Source: Brachyhypopomus gauderio
Lineage: Eukaryota; Chordata; Actinopteri; Gymnotiformes; Hypopomidae
Direction: 5' to 3'
Assembly (NCBI RefSeq): GCF_052324685.1
Contig: NC_135212.1
Location: 19,947,048-20,011,047, forward strand
Length of the DNA stretch: 64,000 nt
In this document: positions 37,877-64,000 of the stretch, in pieces
How the letters are laid out: every line of letters begins with the position of its first letter
Position numbering within the stretch: the first letter of the stretch is position 1
The notes under the pieces: generated by a model
The model's input: the letters and a program-made list of their open reading frames with translations, nothing else
Database searches by the model: none
Told to the model about the DNA's origin: nothing
Translations under genes and position numbers: made by a program

Positions 37877-39990
37877 GGGAGTGGAATAGTGGGATAGAAC
37901 AGTCCAGCTGTCGTACAATGCCCTGCCGTGACATACAGGTAACCATGACACAGAGTGAGGAGATGGCAGATGCAGATACGCGCTTATATAATGATGAGCT
38001 CTTACCACAGGTGACGGCGGAGATGGGGGTGAGCCTGCTGTGGCTTGTACGCTGTGATGCTCACATTCCTAGGGGGCCACCGACCATGTGGTCAACCAGC
38101 ATGGCGCTTTGCTTTAACAAAAAGGTCTCCTTGTGGAATTGGAGTCACCACTCGAAACGATTAATAATCATAGGGCGCTATAGTGCGTATTTACTTTGGG
38201 TTTGCGCGGTCTTGCATGGTTTGAATGTGTTCTCGTGCTCGGTATTTGTGTATCTGGGATACTGATGTATCATCACGTGCGTGCCCCGCGAAAACGTGAG
38301 CGTGCAAAACGCCCCGATGTCTGCTTCCTTGCTGACACTGAATTGTTTTCACACCAAATACAAACTTCAACTAGCTATTTGCAACCATAGATCTTGACAG
38401 TGTGAGTTCAAGTCTTCGCACCTCTCTCAAGGGTGTCACAAAGACAAATCAGGCCAAAACAACTATAGCCAGCACCGATACCTTGATGCAAACTGATAAA
38501 CTGACCTTTGGTGACCTTAGCATCACACACACACACACACACACAAGCAAACTATGACGGATGGACTGGTAGGACTGGACCTCAGGTAGGCATGGCCTAC
38601 CTCACTGAATAGCATATGTGTTTTACTGCTCTGTTCTCTGCACAGGGCAGCACCGATGGCTCTGTGCCTCACTGTGGTGGTGTTAGGATGGTGGAGGTGG
38701 AGCTGGTTAACCGTGGCATGCAAAAGTGATGCTGTCCTACATGTTAGAGAACCGGTGATTCTCCACAGCACCACCCTTCACTCACGGGGAGTGGGTGAGG
38801 TTACACTGCCGGGTGTAGTAGTGTTCCTCCAGTCCCCATTCACCTCATTCCCGTCATGGAGCATTAGCTATTAGCAGTTCTGCACAACTGATGAGGAATA
38901 AGGCTTGGAACTTATTCTTATAAGAGGAAAAGGGCCCTAATTTGGAGAAGACGCGGGCTACTGGGGGACAAAACGGAGAACACGGAGGTGTTAGGACTGA
39001 ACATCTACTGCGATATGACGGTCAAACAGATGGGTGAACACCAGCGACCGGCGTGCCTTCGTTTACCCGTGTGACCTCTTTTTCATCCTACTCTGGAGAT
39101 TTGCCCTGGGAACATGCTGCCGCTAATTGCGGCTGGTGCGGCGACCACAGAGGCTTTGCGGAGCCTGAAGGTCGCGGGATCAGAGGTCGTGGTCGCTGGA
39201 GCAGTGTCACTATGTTCGGGGCGGGTCGGCCACCTTTGTCGTGGCGCGCCACAATTCCGTACGTAATCCTTTCATTCAAAGAACATACGGAGATAATAAG
39301 AATACCGCTATAATATAGGCTTAAATGTGAACAATTATCTAGATCCGGCTCCCAATTACGTTCCCAATTACTTTTGTCCGACGTCTTGAAGGCGCAAGCT
39401 GTTACAAGCAATTTAACGTAGAATCCAATTAAATGTATACAAATAATTAAGCCCATTACTTTATCACACCATTAAATAATTAATGCGATCAGTAATAGTA
39501 GTAGACTTTGGGAATAAGACGCAGTTATTTTACATATGTTTCTGGACGGCACAGAATAACCCAGTAACACTGCTGGGTTTGAGTTTGACAAGCATAACAA
39601 AAGCAAATACAAAAGTCGTTCCCAACATTTTTATCGGTGCAGTAATTGGAAAGGAGCGCCGTCTACTGGGGGGTGCTGCCATCTAGTGGCTGGTCTGGGA
39701 GTTCAGTCAAAATACATTAAGTTAAGTGTGTCCGTTTTTCGGTCCACACGATATTTTAATATTACAAATTAAAAGATTTTAGATTCGGAATCAAGGTTTT
39801 TTTAGAAAACAGCAGTGTCTTTAAATAAATATTCAACCTTTTACATTTTCGAATGTAAATGGACTCGGTTCTGTGCTGTAATGTCTATGTCACGTTTATT
39901 TCGTTAATGAATGTATTTTTAATTACTGACGTAACCGCAGTTCTCCGTAATGAAGTGATAGTTATGCGCGTGACTCGCTGCGTTTGCAGG
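36047..39990. other. Intergenic DNA upstream of CAPN12
   Basis: No gene recognised. It includes a (CA)n tract at 37816-37874 and shorter CA tracts near 36512 and 38525. Non-repetitive patches at 36200-36330 and 36620-36800 (with a CCAAT motif near 36771) could be regulatory, but nothing beyond composition supports this. Confidence 0.4.
37816..37874. repeat. (CA)n microsatellite
   Basis: CA run of about 59 bases with one CG interruption near 37825. Confidence 0.95.
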
Positions 39991-39999
39991 ACTCACGCG

Positions 40000-40154
40000 G
40001 ACATCCCCGAGCGAGGAGGCGTGACAGCAGTGGGCGGAGAGGTGGTGTACTTATACTCCAGTCTCTGAAAACTCGTCTAAACTCAAACTTACACCAGGTA
40101 CCTTGGTTCAATTCTCCGCACTCACGTCGCTGAGCTCCTGTAGAAACTTCGGAA
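40000..40154 (+). promoter_or_regulatory. Probable CAPN12 promoter and 5' UTR
   Basis: A GC box (TGGGCGGAG, 40031-40039) is followed by a TATA-like TTATACT (40051-40057) about 100 bases before the ATG at 40155. The spacing suits a start near 40080. Initiation is inferred. Confidence 0.5.
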
Positions 40155-51020
<10,866 letters not shown>

Positions 51021-51097
51021 GAGCGCTCAGAAGCGACACCTCAGCAGGACGCACCTGCCTGGCCAGGACTGCTCGGACGTCATCCACCTGAGCCTGC

Positions 51098-51142
<45 letters not shown>

Positions 51143-51948
51143 ATCGTTCTCTGGACCCGTGTCATGTACCAGTCACCTCCACCCACGCCTCCCTCCACCA
51201 CGCTGGCAATATGGGTCATTTCTGGTGATGTCCACACATAGTATGCACACGATGTCACTTTCCTCATCAGTAGTACTGAAGCCTTTGCATTTATTACTAC
51301 TGTGATTCAGTAGTTTCTATCCATACTATTTCTAGTTACAGGTTAGAATCTATATTTCTTTTAACATTAGCGCTATATATATATAATATATATTTTTATA
51401 TCAAATTATATATTATATATCGAACAGTATTATGTCATGTGAAGAATAAGCTGCTCTTAATACTCCTCAGTAAGGCTGTGCAGAGTGTTAACACTGGGAT
51501 GTCGGCGGGTGCTCTGAGGTGTAAAGCTCACTCTCACTCTCACTCTAACCTGGAGTGCGTTTGGAAGTGTTCAGATCACAGATAGAGGCGAGACACCAGA
51601 GTCAGATGTTGCTTTACTTCCTCTTCCTATGTGCTTGTGTCTATTTCTGTACAAATAATAGCCAAACATACAAGCAAGTCATTACTTTCGTAGTGAGACC
51701 TTTCTACATAAAAATGGTGCGCATATATCTCCACCTACACACACACACACACACACACTCACACACACACACACACCGTGTGCTGGGGCAGGGAGAGTGA
51801 CTGCGGGTATTAAAAGCGATGTCTCAGCAGCGCTGCACGCATCCTCTCTATTCTTACCACTCTGACGCCACGCACGGCGTCATCACGCCATCGCTCCCTC
51901 CTCCGCCACGTTCTCCCTCTCTCCCTCCCTCTGTCCATCCCTCCCTCC

Positions 51949-51982
<34 letters not shown>

Positions 51983-52870
51983 AGTAACTGTCTCAGTCTG
52001 CTGCCTCCTCCCCACACTCCCCTCCCTCTCACTCGCTTGCCTGCATGCGCGCACACACACACATACACACGCATGCATGCACACACACACACTCCATGTA
52101 CGCTTCCTCACACACTTTTCATACGCTCTCGTCCTTTCTCCTCGGCTCCTATTTATAGACACATATTTATAGGAGACTGAGCAGAGGTTGCCCTCGGCAA
52201 CAGTCCACACGCTTCTGGAAAGGAACACCTGTCGCTGCGCTGGAACACCTGTTCTTTCTTCTTCCTCTTCCTCTTCCTCTCCACGCGGTTTCCTCCGCTT
52301 ATCTCTGCCTATGCTCAGGGCTTACGCCGTATCACTGCATTCGCCTCTCTCTCTCTCTCTCTCTGTGCGCCGTCAGTGATCTAGGTGACGGGTGTGAACT
52401 CTGACCTTAGCATGGGACACTTCCTGTCTCTTCCAGGACACACCCGATCTACACTGGGTGATCGGATCTCACCTGCTTTCATTTCTTCACCATCATACAA
52501 CACGAGGGGGCAAGGGGACGGGTGCACACACACACAGGCCCTGATCAGTCCTTACTAGATGCACATTTACAAACATCCACACAGACGTAAAAGTATGCAA
52601 GACTAGAATAATCTCACATAGGAACATGAACTCAACCTTGAGTGACCTTGATCCATGTTTTCTGAAAGTACCAAACATTTATGCCAGATATTCAGCTATA
52701 CTTTTGCAAACTATAAGACAATGTATAATTCAGACTGGTTCAATGTATTGCAACTTTAAAATAAAAAGTATGGCTTTTTCAATAAATGATGGCTTTCTGC
52801 AGATAAAATGGTCTGAAACTTTGTTTTGTTAATATCATTGTACATGGGTATCAAACACCCATCAGATTTT
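51021..52870 (+). other. Probable CAPN12 3' UTR and downstream DNA
   Basis: No further gene is seen. It contains CT tracts (51102-51139, 51955-51983), an AT-rich palindromic patch (51372-51425) and CA tracts (51738-51776). AATAAA occurs at 52760-52765 and 52781-52786; whether the CAPN12 transcript reaches them is unknown. Confidence 0.4.
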
Positions 52871-55720
52871 ATTTATTCTGTTATTTGCAGAGCTCTTAAG
52901 TAATTGATCAGTATGCCCCTAACTTACACCTATGTCTGCACATGCTCTATGCCATTTTCATATTAAGAAGCATCTAGTCAAGACTGCAGTGGTTATGTTC
53001 TTTTTTTTTCTCCCCAAAAATACATGGACATTGGACGTCATAAATTAGACCCGTCCCAAAGACCTTGGCCATGTGTGTGGTGTGACCGCCAGCTTTTTGG
53101 GATTTTCTTTTCATTTCTTCAATAAAGCGCAGCTGAAATCTTGGTACACAATGTGGCGTGCAACACATTCCCCTACTGGATCCGACCGAAACCACCTCCT
53201 CCTCCTCACCGGCACACGGACCGCAGCACTGCGGCTCACGGGGACGTTTACTTTGGTCGTCCGCTGATTCAGAGGTGCAGGCGACTGGGGTGGGGGCCAA
53301 GATGGGGGGGTTGGGGGTGAATAGCTTCCTCCAGCCGCTCCTCCACCTCTCTTCTCCATCTGCGCTCCTCTCGTCTCCTTCACGTCCTCTCCTCCCTCGG
53401 CCCACCCCCCCTCTCCCCCGTTGATCCCGCTGCCAGGCTGTGGTGACACAGCCCTGCGCCTGTTCCTGCCGACTGTAGTAAGCCGGCGCGGTACCACCGG
53501 GGGCGGCTACAGGAATAGAGCCAGAGTTGTAGTGCAGTGTGTGGGGGGGAGGGGGGGTGTTCGCCAGGCTGGCGACGTGGGCAGGGAGGAGGGGAGCAGT
53601 GCAAGTCAGGCATCCAGTGGGACCAGGAGCTCGGGGGGCGGGGGCTCGAATGAGGAGCCTGCCAAGACGCAAATACAGATCCGGCTGTTGATGTTGATGA
53701 ACACAATACTAGTCAAGTCGTCACCGGGGTGTATTTAAAGACTTGTTGGCATGGAGCTTTCAGTGTATTTGGGGGAAATGCGTGATCTTTTAAGACAGAA
53801 GGCTGGATGTACCCCCAGTGCCTCAATGCTCAATAAGCTTACATCACGCCAAGAGCGATTTACTCGTCAGTACAGTCTTAAAGCTGTGGCAGTTATCTAT
53901 AAATGACCTCGTTCACTAGAGGGTGTATGGGAGTCACTGCTTACGAAAGGCAACAATAGGGGGGGTGTCATCTTTTTGGGTGTGAATACATCACTTACTG
54001 ACTAATGCCAGTCAACTGAATTTAACCGTTTGTGCCCACAGTGTTCGGCCCTGTTTGAGTTGGTTTTTCCTGCTCCACGGTTACAGTGGAATCAGACTGC
54101 AGAAACCACATTGTGCCTTCTAAATCCTAAACAAATATTGAGCAGGAATGGATTAAATCAGTAATGCAGCACAAGATCTCCAAAAAAAGTTGAAATGAGT
54201 GCTTAATAATGGCCTGAGCTGTATCACAGGACTGGGGGAAACTCACCTTTCCTATTTGAGTCCCAGCGTAGTCATTTACATCAATTACTTTGTGATCCAT
54301 GTTTGTACAACAGCAAAAAGACTCGACCGTAAAAAAAAAAACCTCTTCAAATACTAGGGATGTGTTCATACTTATGCCATAATTGTGGGTGAAGATCTGT
54401 TTGTTGTGTGTGTCATTGTTGAAAGTCAAATGAGGATATGCTCCTACAGGGAACTGTATGTGCCCGCAGTAGAGATGCCAGTCCAGTTTATTAATGGTAT
54501 TATTAGCTCACACTTTAAACTGGTTTCTGCAAGTCACCAGAAAGAACAGTCCCAGAACAGAATGTTCCTTTGTGAATCTGACTTACAAAAACTTCGTGCC
54601 GTGCTACTTTAATACTACAACCACCACAATCACAATTATGAATTAGATACATCATTAGTAATTACTTTTCAAAAATACATATTGGAGAAATACGTATACT
54701 GCTACTGTGTAGCTGAATCATTTGCTGTGGTATATTGACAGGATGAACCAGACAGGCAGCACAGGTGTGGAAACGTTTGTGGAGTGTGAAGGCAGGTTGG
54801 ATCTGAGCCCACGTGAAGCAGCTAGTCAGGTTTCTGGGGGGTGTGCCACAAGAACCATATTGCCAGGACTGAGGTGTCGTTACCACAGACGTGATTATGA
54901 TATCAGAGGAGTATATAAACAATGATAACGAAAGAAAAAAAAAACAATATCTGTGCTGAAACATAGTCTGTAATACACGGTGAACACATGATGCAATTAT
55001 TCCTCATTACACAATTCTGAAGGCTTCTGGAGTTTGAAAAAATTTAATGGTACTGTAAACCATAATTTTTATTTCATTGATTTGGGCGCAGGTCTGATAA
55101 TTACAGTAAGTGGTGCAATACACTTATTGAAAAAGTAGCTCATGGTGTCACGCCCACATTCTCTGCGTTTTCCTTATTGAGAATAATCCCAGTTTGGCAT
55201 TTAATATGCATGTTTTAAAACCTGAGCTTTCTTCAACAATAGCTGTCAGATTTTGAAGCATGTTCTCTGTATCAGGGCAGATCTTGACATTATGGAACCT
55301 AGAAAAGGGCTTGTGATTCTGTATTTTATTTCTAAATTAAACGAAAACAAAAAAGCAGTTGGTTAGTCCCCTCTCACGAAGGACGTCATTTTTTTTAGCT
55401 CATTGCTCCTGACTGCCACACTGTGAACTCAACAGTGTTAAATTAACTCCTATGGTTTTAATGCTTTCTCAAAGCTGTTGAATCTCAATTGGCTTTAACT
55501 GTGTCGGGGTTGATTGAGCGTGAGCAACGCTGCCGTGTTGTGGAGTGGACAGGGCAGGTCTTTGACTGCTCCCCTGAACAGGTGGGTGACACAGAGAGAG
55601 CACTGATGACGAAGAGGAAGGGGGAGTGGGGGGGAGCGCGGCAGGTCGGGACAGTTTGTCTTCCACCTGATGTGTGCAGTATGCACCGACTGCACCTCCC
55701 CTCTGTTTCCCTCCCACCTG

Positions 55721-55754
<34 letters not shown>

Positions 55755-58600
55755 ACAGCCTCCCCCATAAAAATAGGGCATGCATTGCATAAGCCCTGGA
55801 AGAATGAGAAGCCGAGAAGAGATGCAGAGAGAAGGTGGTGGTTGAGATAGAGCGCTGCAGATTGATGGAGAGGCAGAGGAGGAAAGCAAAGAATTCCCTC
55901 TCTCTCTTCATCTCGCTTTCTCTGTCTATCTCCCTCTCGGTTCTTCTCGTTCCAACCCTGCCTCCCTGTCTGGCATGGGGCCGGTTGAAAGTAGGCTATG
56001 TTTGACGCGCTACAGGGTATGGCTGGCTGAGTCACATTATGCCACTGAATACTAAACCCACTGATTGCATTGTGCTAACGTTGAGCCTGCTTCATCACAG
56101 CGTCTTGCGTGATACAAGATCAGCCCGTGATTCTTTTCACCAGCAAGGTTGCTGACAGTAGCAGCATTTGGCAAAGACAATTGGAGGAGATTGCAAATTG
56201 GAATCGCAGCGTGACTCTTGCAACCCAGTGACACATGGGGCATGTTTGACTTTTACAAAGTGCTCCACTTTTTTGGCAAGCTCTTTGTTCAGACATTAGA
56301 TATTATATTTCCTTAACAACATTCCAAAGCAATGACTGTGGCTATTGGAATGTCGAATGAAATAAACAGTTAAATATCTTCATAACGATGCAGGCTGATA
56401 TCACAGTCCTGCACATTTTCCTGTTTCTCTGTCACTTCCTCAAACATTCGCCCATCAAATATTTGAGTTTGAACCTGACAGGAAGAGTTAATGGAGAGTT
56501 TATTCAATTCTATTGGGAATTGCCAAGTAATGTTTAGTCATTCAGGACACTGTCAGTTCATTTAACTGCCTTGGATAGCATACTTAACTTCATGGGATGC
56601 CAAATGATTAATAACCTCACCACATTTCTCACTTTCCCCAAACTATTTGAGTTTCAAGCCCAATTACCTTTTTTTCTTCACTCACAAAATAGCCGGGGGG
56701 GGGGGTCTACCACTGTCTGCGGTGGAACCTCCTTCACACAAAGGAGAGCTTCTCAAGCCCCTCGTGCAATCCACATCCGGCGCAGACAGACAGACGTGCA
56801 GCCGGCGAATCGCTACGAGAAGAGGGGAAAGCAAAAGAATGATCTCATGCTGCTGGCCGTGTTTCCAGACACGACCGAGTGTTTCCCCACTTACCAACAA
56901 CTCGAGAAGCAAGACCGTCATGGAGGGAGGGGGGACACACAGGCTGTGACACACTGACTTATTTCTTATTTAACAATACAGGGAAATGAATGTATGTTGT
57001 CACTGATATCTAAGATTCGTGTCCAAATCTGTCAAAAAAAGTTTTGTTTTTTTTTATATTAAGTTTCTCAAAATTCGTGTTGAGAGAACATTTGAATATG
57101 TTTCTGAGAACAATAATAAATATATGGATATATGGATATGTATGCTTTAATTAAAATCTCCTTATGTAAAAGCTTATATTTGTTTATTTCTCGATTCCCG
57201 AGCATTGTTAGGGCAAAAGCCTGTTGTCACGGCTTTGTCAGTATAGCACTGCAGGGCTCAGAAAGCGAAAACGGCAGCCAGCCAGTTTGAGCAGAGCAGC
57301 GGGACATGCGCAGTGTTCACGGCTGCTTGTGTTCGTGCACACACAGCGGTGCCCCGAGCCTCAGCCAACACACACTTGAAAGTCAAAACCCCGCAAGTCT
57401 GCCAGGGACGCAGAAGACCGAAAGGATCAGATTAAACAGACAGGAAAACACGACCTTCGTTTATCTGTCCTTTAGTGTGAACTGGTGCATTTTGCAACGT
57501 TAATTTTTATTTGTGGTGATGGGACGTGAAGGGTTATGTAATACTGGGTGAAAGCAGCCAAGAGGGGCGTTACCAATGTGAACCTGTGCTGGGACGGGCC
57601 TCACTGTTGCCTGGTTACTAATATTTTGGGCAGGGAAGTGGGCAAACATGGCCCGCCTCTCCAGGAAACGGGCCTCTCTCATGACTGCTGCAGGGGGCTT
57701 GAGTTTTCAATGAAACCACGAGCACTGAAACCAAGAGTGCAGTAAACAAAACGAAGGTTGTTTGTGCTTCATCCATTCGCAACATCTCAAATAATGCTTC
57801 ACTGTAGCAGCTTTCTGCAGCTGCAAGAATGAACAAATGATGCAAGCAATCAAACAGCACCTTTTTTCCTTTAAATTCTTGGATAAATAAGTACATACAA
57901 AGTGATGAACATTCGTTATATTTAGCACACATTGGAGATAAGCAATTTGAGCTAATAACTAACATTTTAACAAAAAGTAAATTCTCATTCAGCTGTAAAA
58001 AATCAGGCTAATTTAGCTCAGTTCGTGTACTGGTCTCTGAGATCTAATGAGAAGATAAAAAATTTAACTTGATGGCTATATGTATTTTACACTGAAGGGT
58101 GATCTGGGAACAACGCACACTGCACCAATACCAAAACAGTCCATCCTCACTGCCACCAACAATGTGATGTTTATAGTCTGATGAAACAATATTAAGAACT
58201 ACAATATCACGAGTCAGAAGTACTGTACAGGGGGAAAAACTACATTCTATAAATCTGTGATCCTGCTCTTTACCCAAACAGTGAAAATAAGCGAGCTAAT
58301 TGGATTACACCTTCTCATGCAGTTTATCTGCATAAAGATGGGTCAGTTTACGAGGTGTGTTTTTATTTTTCTTACTAGACAGTACAGTTCAGACACTCCA
58401 ACGTAGGGGGTGTGTTAAGTACACACGTAAGTTTGCTTATTAGACAGAAAACATTTAAATTAACAAAGCAACCACACAAACAAACCTTAACTGAAAAACT
58501 ACCAAGTTAACACTTTGGCTAGTTAGAATTTGCTGAGGTTCTTACGGGGAAATTGTCAGTTATATGCGTTAGTTTTTTGCTTGACTTTTATACAGTATCT
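52871..58600. other. Intergenic DNA between CAPN12 and FOSB
   Basis: No gene is recognised. A GC-rich island at 53150-53700 holds overlapping open frames on both strands, the longest on the minus strand (53672-52974, 232 codons). A CT tract lies at 55722-55751, next to a patch containing CCCCCATAAAAATAGGGC (MEF2-like). The rest is AT-rich. Confidence 0.4.
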
Positions 58601-59260
58601 TCTGAACAGTTTAATCAAGTTAATGTGTGCTATACGTTACCCGCACATTAACGTATCTAACCTGCATCGATAAATCGCTTGTATAGAACTAACTCACTCA
58701 CTATTAACCCTCTGAACACTATGGGCCTTTTTCTGTTTAAACATGTTTTCAAAGATTTGTCTCTAAAAACACGTAATTATAGCATTTTACCCATACATTT
58801 CATATCAAAATGCAGCACGAGCGCCCCGCAGCAGCACGAGCGCACCGCAGCAGCACGAGTGGCCCGCGGCAGCACTCGCCCAGTTAGCTAACAGTAGTTA
58901 GCATGCTAGCTGGATAATGCGAATCCATGGCTAAGCTAACTGCGGCTAAAACCACAACACACAAGCTTGTGGTGTTAATGTGGACAGCTAAAACGAGCTC
59001 GCTAAAACGCTTGTGTTATTCAAGCGACGTTTAATGGTCTGTTAGAAGCCATGTAAAAGGGTAGACCGACTCTTCTGTTTGTGGAAGTCCTTCAAATCTT
59101 TGCGCCGCCCCTTACAGGTTACCACGGAAACATGTTGCTGCGCAACAAAAACAAAAAAAGACCAAATCGTCATGACGTCGTTGCGTCAGACGTGCTGGAA
59201 CGGCGTTTCCATAACGACGCAACGCCTGTACACACACTTGCAGATTTAGTTGTAAGAGGT
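58601..59260. promoter_or_regulatory. Possible unassigned regulatory or promoter island
   Basis: This stretch holds a 19-base tandem repeat of GCAGCACGAGCGCMCC type (about 58812-58870), a GCTAGC/GTTAGC-rich patch (58875-58960), and two CRE-like motifs, TGACGTCG (59173-59180) and TGCGTCAG (59183-59190). Similar composition flanks the CLASRP start. No transcript is evident. Confidence 0.3.
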
Positions 59261-61045
59261 TGATCAGTAGGGCCATGTACCTCTAATGTTCTGACTTATT
59301 TAAAATCAATTCATGGAATAAATGGATTTCAGTAGTCTGTAACACATACGGGTCCCCTGTCGATTTTTTATGCAGCCAATACAGGAATATCAGATATTAT
59401 TACATAAATTTGCTATTCAATTTTCATTAAAAAAAAATCTAGCTAGCACTTATAAATGGCGCATCTGTCATTACTAATATAGTCGCCTAGCTGAGAAATC
59501 TGTGGCTGGATGTCAGTTTGTTCCCTGACTACTCCTTCCTCTCTTTACATCCCACATAGGTTGTGATGTGATTTCTTTTCTGACGTAGGCTACTCACAGG
59601 TCGGCAGTTCGTATTAATGTAGAGCTGCGAATCCTGGGTGATATTGTTGAGATATTTGTGGTTGATTTCATGTACGTCGCATTAGTCATCCCATTTGAGT
59701 AGCTCCTACCTGCCACTGGACAGAACATAACGTTCATCAGTGACGTTCAGATGCTGACTAATTGTCGTTATCCCCGCTCTCCCCATTCTCCGGTTGGGCT
59801 TCATCGGCGCGCGGCAGCCTAAGTCTTCTCCCTGACATTTCAGGCATCCCATCCGGCTGATTCCCGCATGTCACACAAACTGTTCGTGCGTCTTCCGAGC
59901 CTCCTCACAACATTTCTCTTCTTATACGCTACTCACATTTCCACACAGTGGGTAAACAATTAATTCCTTTCTGTTCCAACGAGACAAGATGAAGCGTGCA
60001 GTGACACCCGCCGTCTCCGTCACTCCGGCCCACTGTCCGGCTTGGCTCCGGCTTGTTCTTGTAAATCGTGAGTGGAATGCAATGTTCGGACAAAGCGTGC
60101 TTTGTGGATTTTCGACAAAAGAAGTTTGACTTAGTAAGCGAGGTGGCACATGTATTAGATGAGGACATTGTTAGGATATTTTGGATGAGGGGTAATAAAA
60201 TTATGACAATATTTGAGAAATTGGGGTTTAACATCAATTGCTTCTAAACTTCTTGGCTTTTTGTTGTTTTGTTTTAACCACTTAATAGCATTAGGAATGG
60301 TAGCAACATTAACTTTGTATTAACTTTGTAATTCACTGTACAGCCGTTGTACAGCGCATTAAGGAAACAAACTTGTTTGGCCAACCAGAGTCTTCCATTG
60401 TAAACTTTCTCATGGTCACGCCCCACGGAATCCCCGACTGTCTGCAGTTTAACCTAAGCCATAGGCTAGCGGTCTCTGTGCTCGCTGGTTACTGGATATC
60501 CCTTATGTATCAGTCGTTTTATTTAACGTCCTTCCACGTTTTATGTGTATTCTCATTTGGCATAGCATATTTGACATATTGTCCTGTTTAATAATTACAG
60601 TTAGTAAAAGTATGCATTTAATGGGCTTCTTTCTTCTAGATGCTTCGTGTAATTTATTTTGTCGTGATCTTGCTGCTTAGCAAAGCAATACCAAAAACCT
60701 TTGTTAGCTTTTCATTCTGCATGGGTAAGAACGCTTGTTAGGGCTCTTAGGCTTACACAGTCGCTGTCGTACATGTGAAGCTAAACGTTACAAACTTTTT
60801 TTCTTGGCGCAATGTCCCGAATATAATATTGTAAAAGTAAAGTCTAATACTGTAATATCGTTTTTTCTCTATATTCCCGTCTGTATTTTATCTGATAAAA
60901 AATAGGTAGCAGTCAAAAATATCTCATGGAAGTGATAGTAAACGATGCTATTCTCGACCGCGCGCTCTGTAACATTTCTGTGGGTGAGGGAATCCCTAAA
61001 CGTCATTGCCTAGGATACCAAAAAACAAAAACACTGAACAGTGAA

Positions 61046-61083
61046 CCATATATGGGCACCTACGTCAGCGGAACTCCATAAAG
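61046..61083 (+). promoter_or_regulatory. FOSB core promoter: SRE (CArG box), CRE/FAP-like site, TATA-like box
   Basis: CCATATATGG (61046-61055) is a perfect CArG box for serum response factor. TACGTCAG (61061-61068) lies five bases downstream, in the place of the FAP/AP-1-CRE site next to the SRE in mammalian c-fos. CATAAAG (61077-61083) is TATA-like, predicting a start near 61110. This layout fits growth-factor and calcium/cAMP induction of an immediate-early gene. Confidence 0.75.
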
Positions 61084-61109
61084 AGGCGGAGACAGGACTC
61101 CCTACTTTA

Positions 61110-61403
61110 CAATGCGATCTCAGATGGCTTCATTCAGAAGAGGAAGAGCTACCGCCGAAACACTGAATTGCAGCAACTCCTGTTTGTGACAAATACATTA
61201 CGGACTATTTCATGGATTTATAAATGCACTTCTTACAAGGAACATTAACGGATTTTATCAAGAAGGTGGACATTTACGCTAGGGAGGATTGGGATTTTAA
61301 AATTGTTTCCCTTCAGTACAGAACTGGATTGCCATCTTAATGCAACTTTTTTGGAAAGAGACTAAGGGCATCTTGTCGGAGTCTTCAAGTAAATCTTGTT
61401 ACG
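61110..61403 (+). other. Probable FOSB 5' UTR exon
   Basis: Sequence after the predicted start runs to a strong donor, ACG|GTAAGT, at 61403/61404. A possible acceptor, GACAG, lies at 61575-61579 before the coding exon. The alternative is that 61110-61766 is one unspliced exon. Confidence 0.4.
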
Positions 61404-61640
61404 GTAAGTGATGGCATCAATGAATGTTTTTGTTTACTGACTTTATGTAGCCTAATACCAAACTTTACAGAATTCGCGCGATCTCATTACGTGTGCAGTT
61501 AAGCGCGCAAACGGTGTTGCGTTTTAAACCTTGTTAGAAAGTGCAATACAATGCCAGTTTTTTTTCGTTGGGTGACAGGTGACATTCCATTTTCGCCGGG
61601 AAAGGTAGGCTTCTCGGCTTCTCACGGCTTTGCCGGGGAG

Positions 61641-64000
<2,360 letters not shown>

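Noticed and set aside
55469-56035. 188-codon minus-strand open frame between CAPN12 and FOSB
   Set aside because: It includes the translation of a (GA)n tract (RERERERER), has no recognisable domain, and competes with other open frames in the same stretch.

Overview
The window is vertebrate nuclear DNA, most likely from a ray-finned fish. The genes are split by many short GT-AG introns. The intergenic DNA is full of (GT)n/(CA)n and (CT)n microsatellites, and decayed Tc1-like transposons and LINE fragments of types common in teleosts are present. A narrower guess (an otophysan such as a catfish or characin) rests only on how the repeats look and is weak. All gene names come from recognising the proteins; no search was run.

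Five protein-coding genes lie on the + strand: SIAE (sialic acid acetylesterase, 802-9120), CLASRP (SR-like splicing regulator, coding 12431-19658), a BCL11-type zinc-finger gene best matched to ZNF296 (21941 to about 29551), a classical calpain best matched to CAPN12 (40155-51020), and FOSB (from 61641, cut off by the window end). I resolved the exons of all five. Phases join cleanly except at the 3' end of ZNF296, where a C-rich run appears to hold one extra base. CLASRP, ZNF296 and FOSB are neighbours on human 19q13.32, which supports the ZNF296 and FOSB calls. CAPN12 (human 19q13.2) and SIAE (human 11q24) are neighbours here but not in human.

Region by region: 1-700 has no recognised gene. 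715-9383 is SIAE; its introns hold a LINE fragment with an inverted piece, a long unclassified insert, and a Tc1-like element carrying another repeat. 9384-10900 is intergenic with a decayed minus-strand coding relic. 10900-20600 is CLASRP. 20760-21100 is a repeat. 21660 to about 31320 is ZNF296 with a large intron 2. 31320-39990 is intergenic with at least two decayed DNA transposons. 40000 to about 52800 is CAPN12 and its downstream region. About 52800-61040 has no recognised gene. 61040-64000 is FOSB with a c-fos-like promoter.

The genes do not form an operon or pathway: they are a lysosomal/cytosolic esterase, a nuclear splicing factor, a transcription factor, a cytosolic protease and an immediate-early transcription factor. 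I found no CRISPR array, tRNA, rRNA, prophage or defence system, and no clearly new biological system. The observations most worth checking are the ZNF296 3' frameshift, the (TG)n tracts at calpain 3' splice sites, the LINE copy with an inversion and target-site duplication, the repeat family sharing a terminus with a Tc1-like element, and the FOSB promoter.
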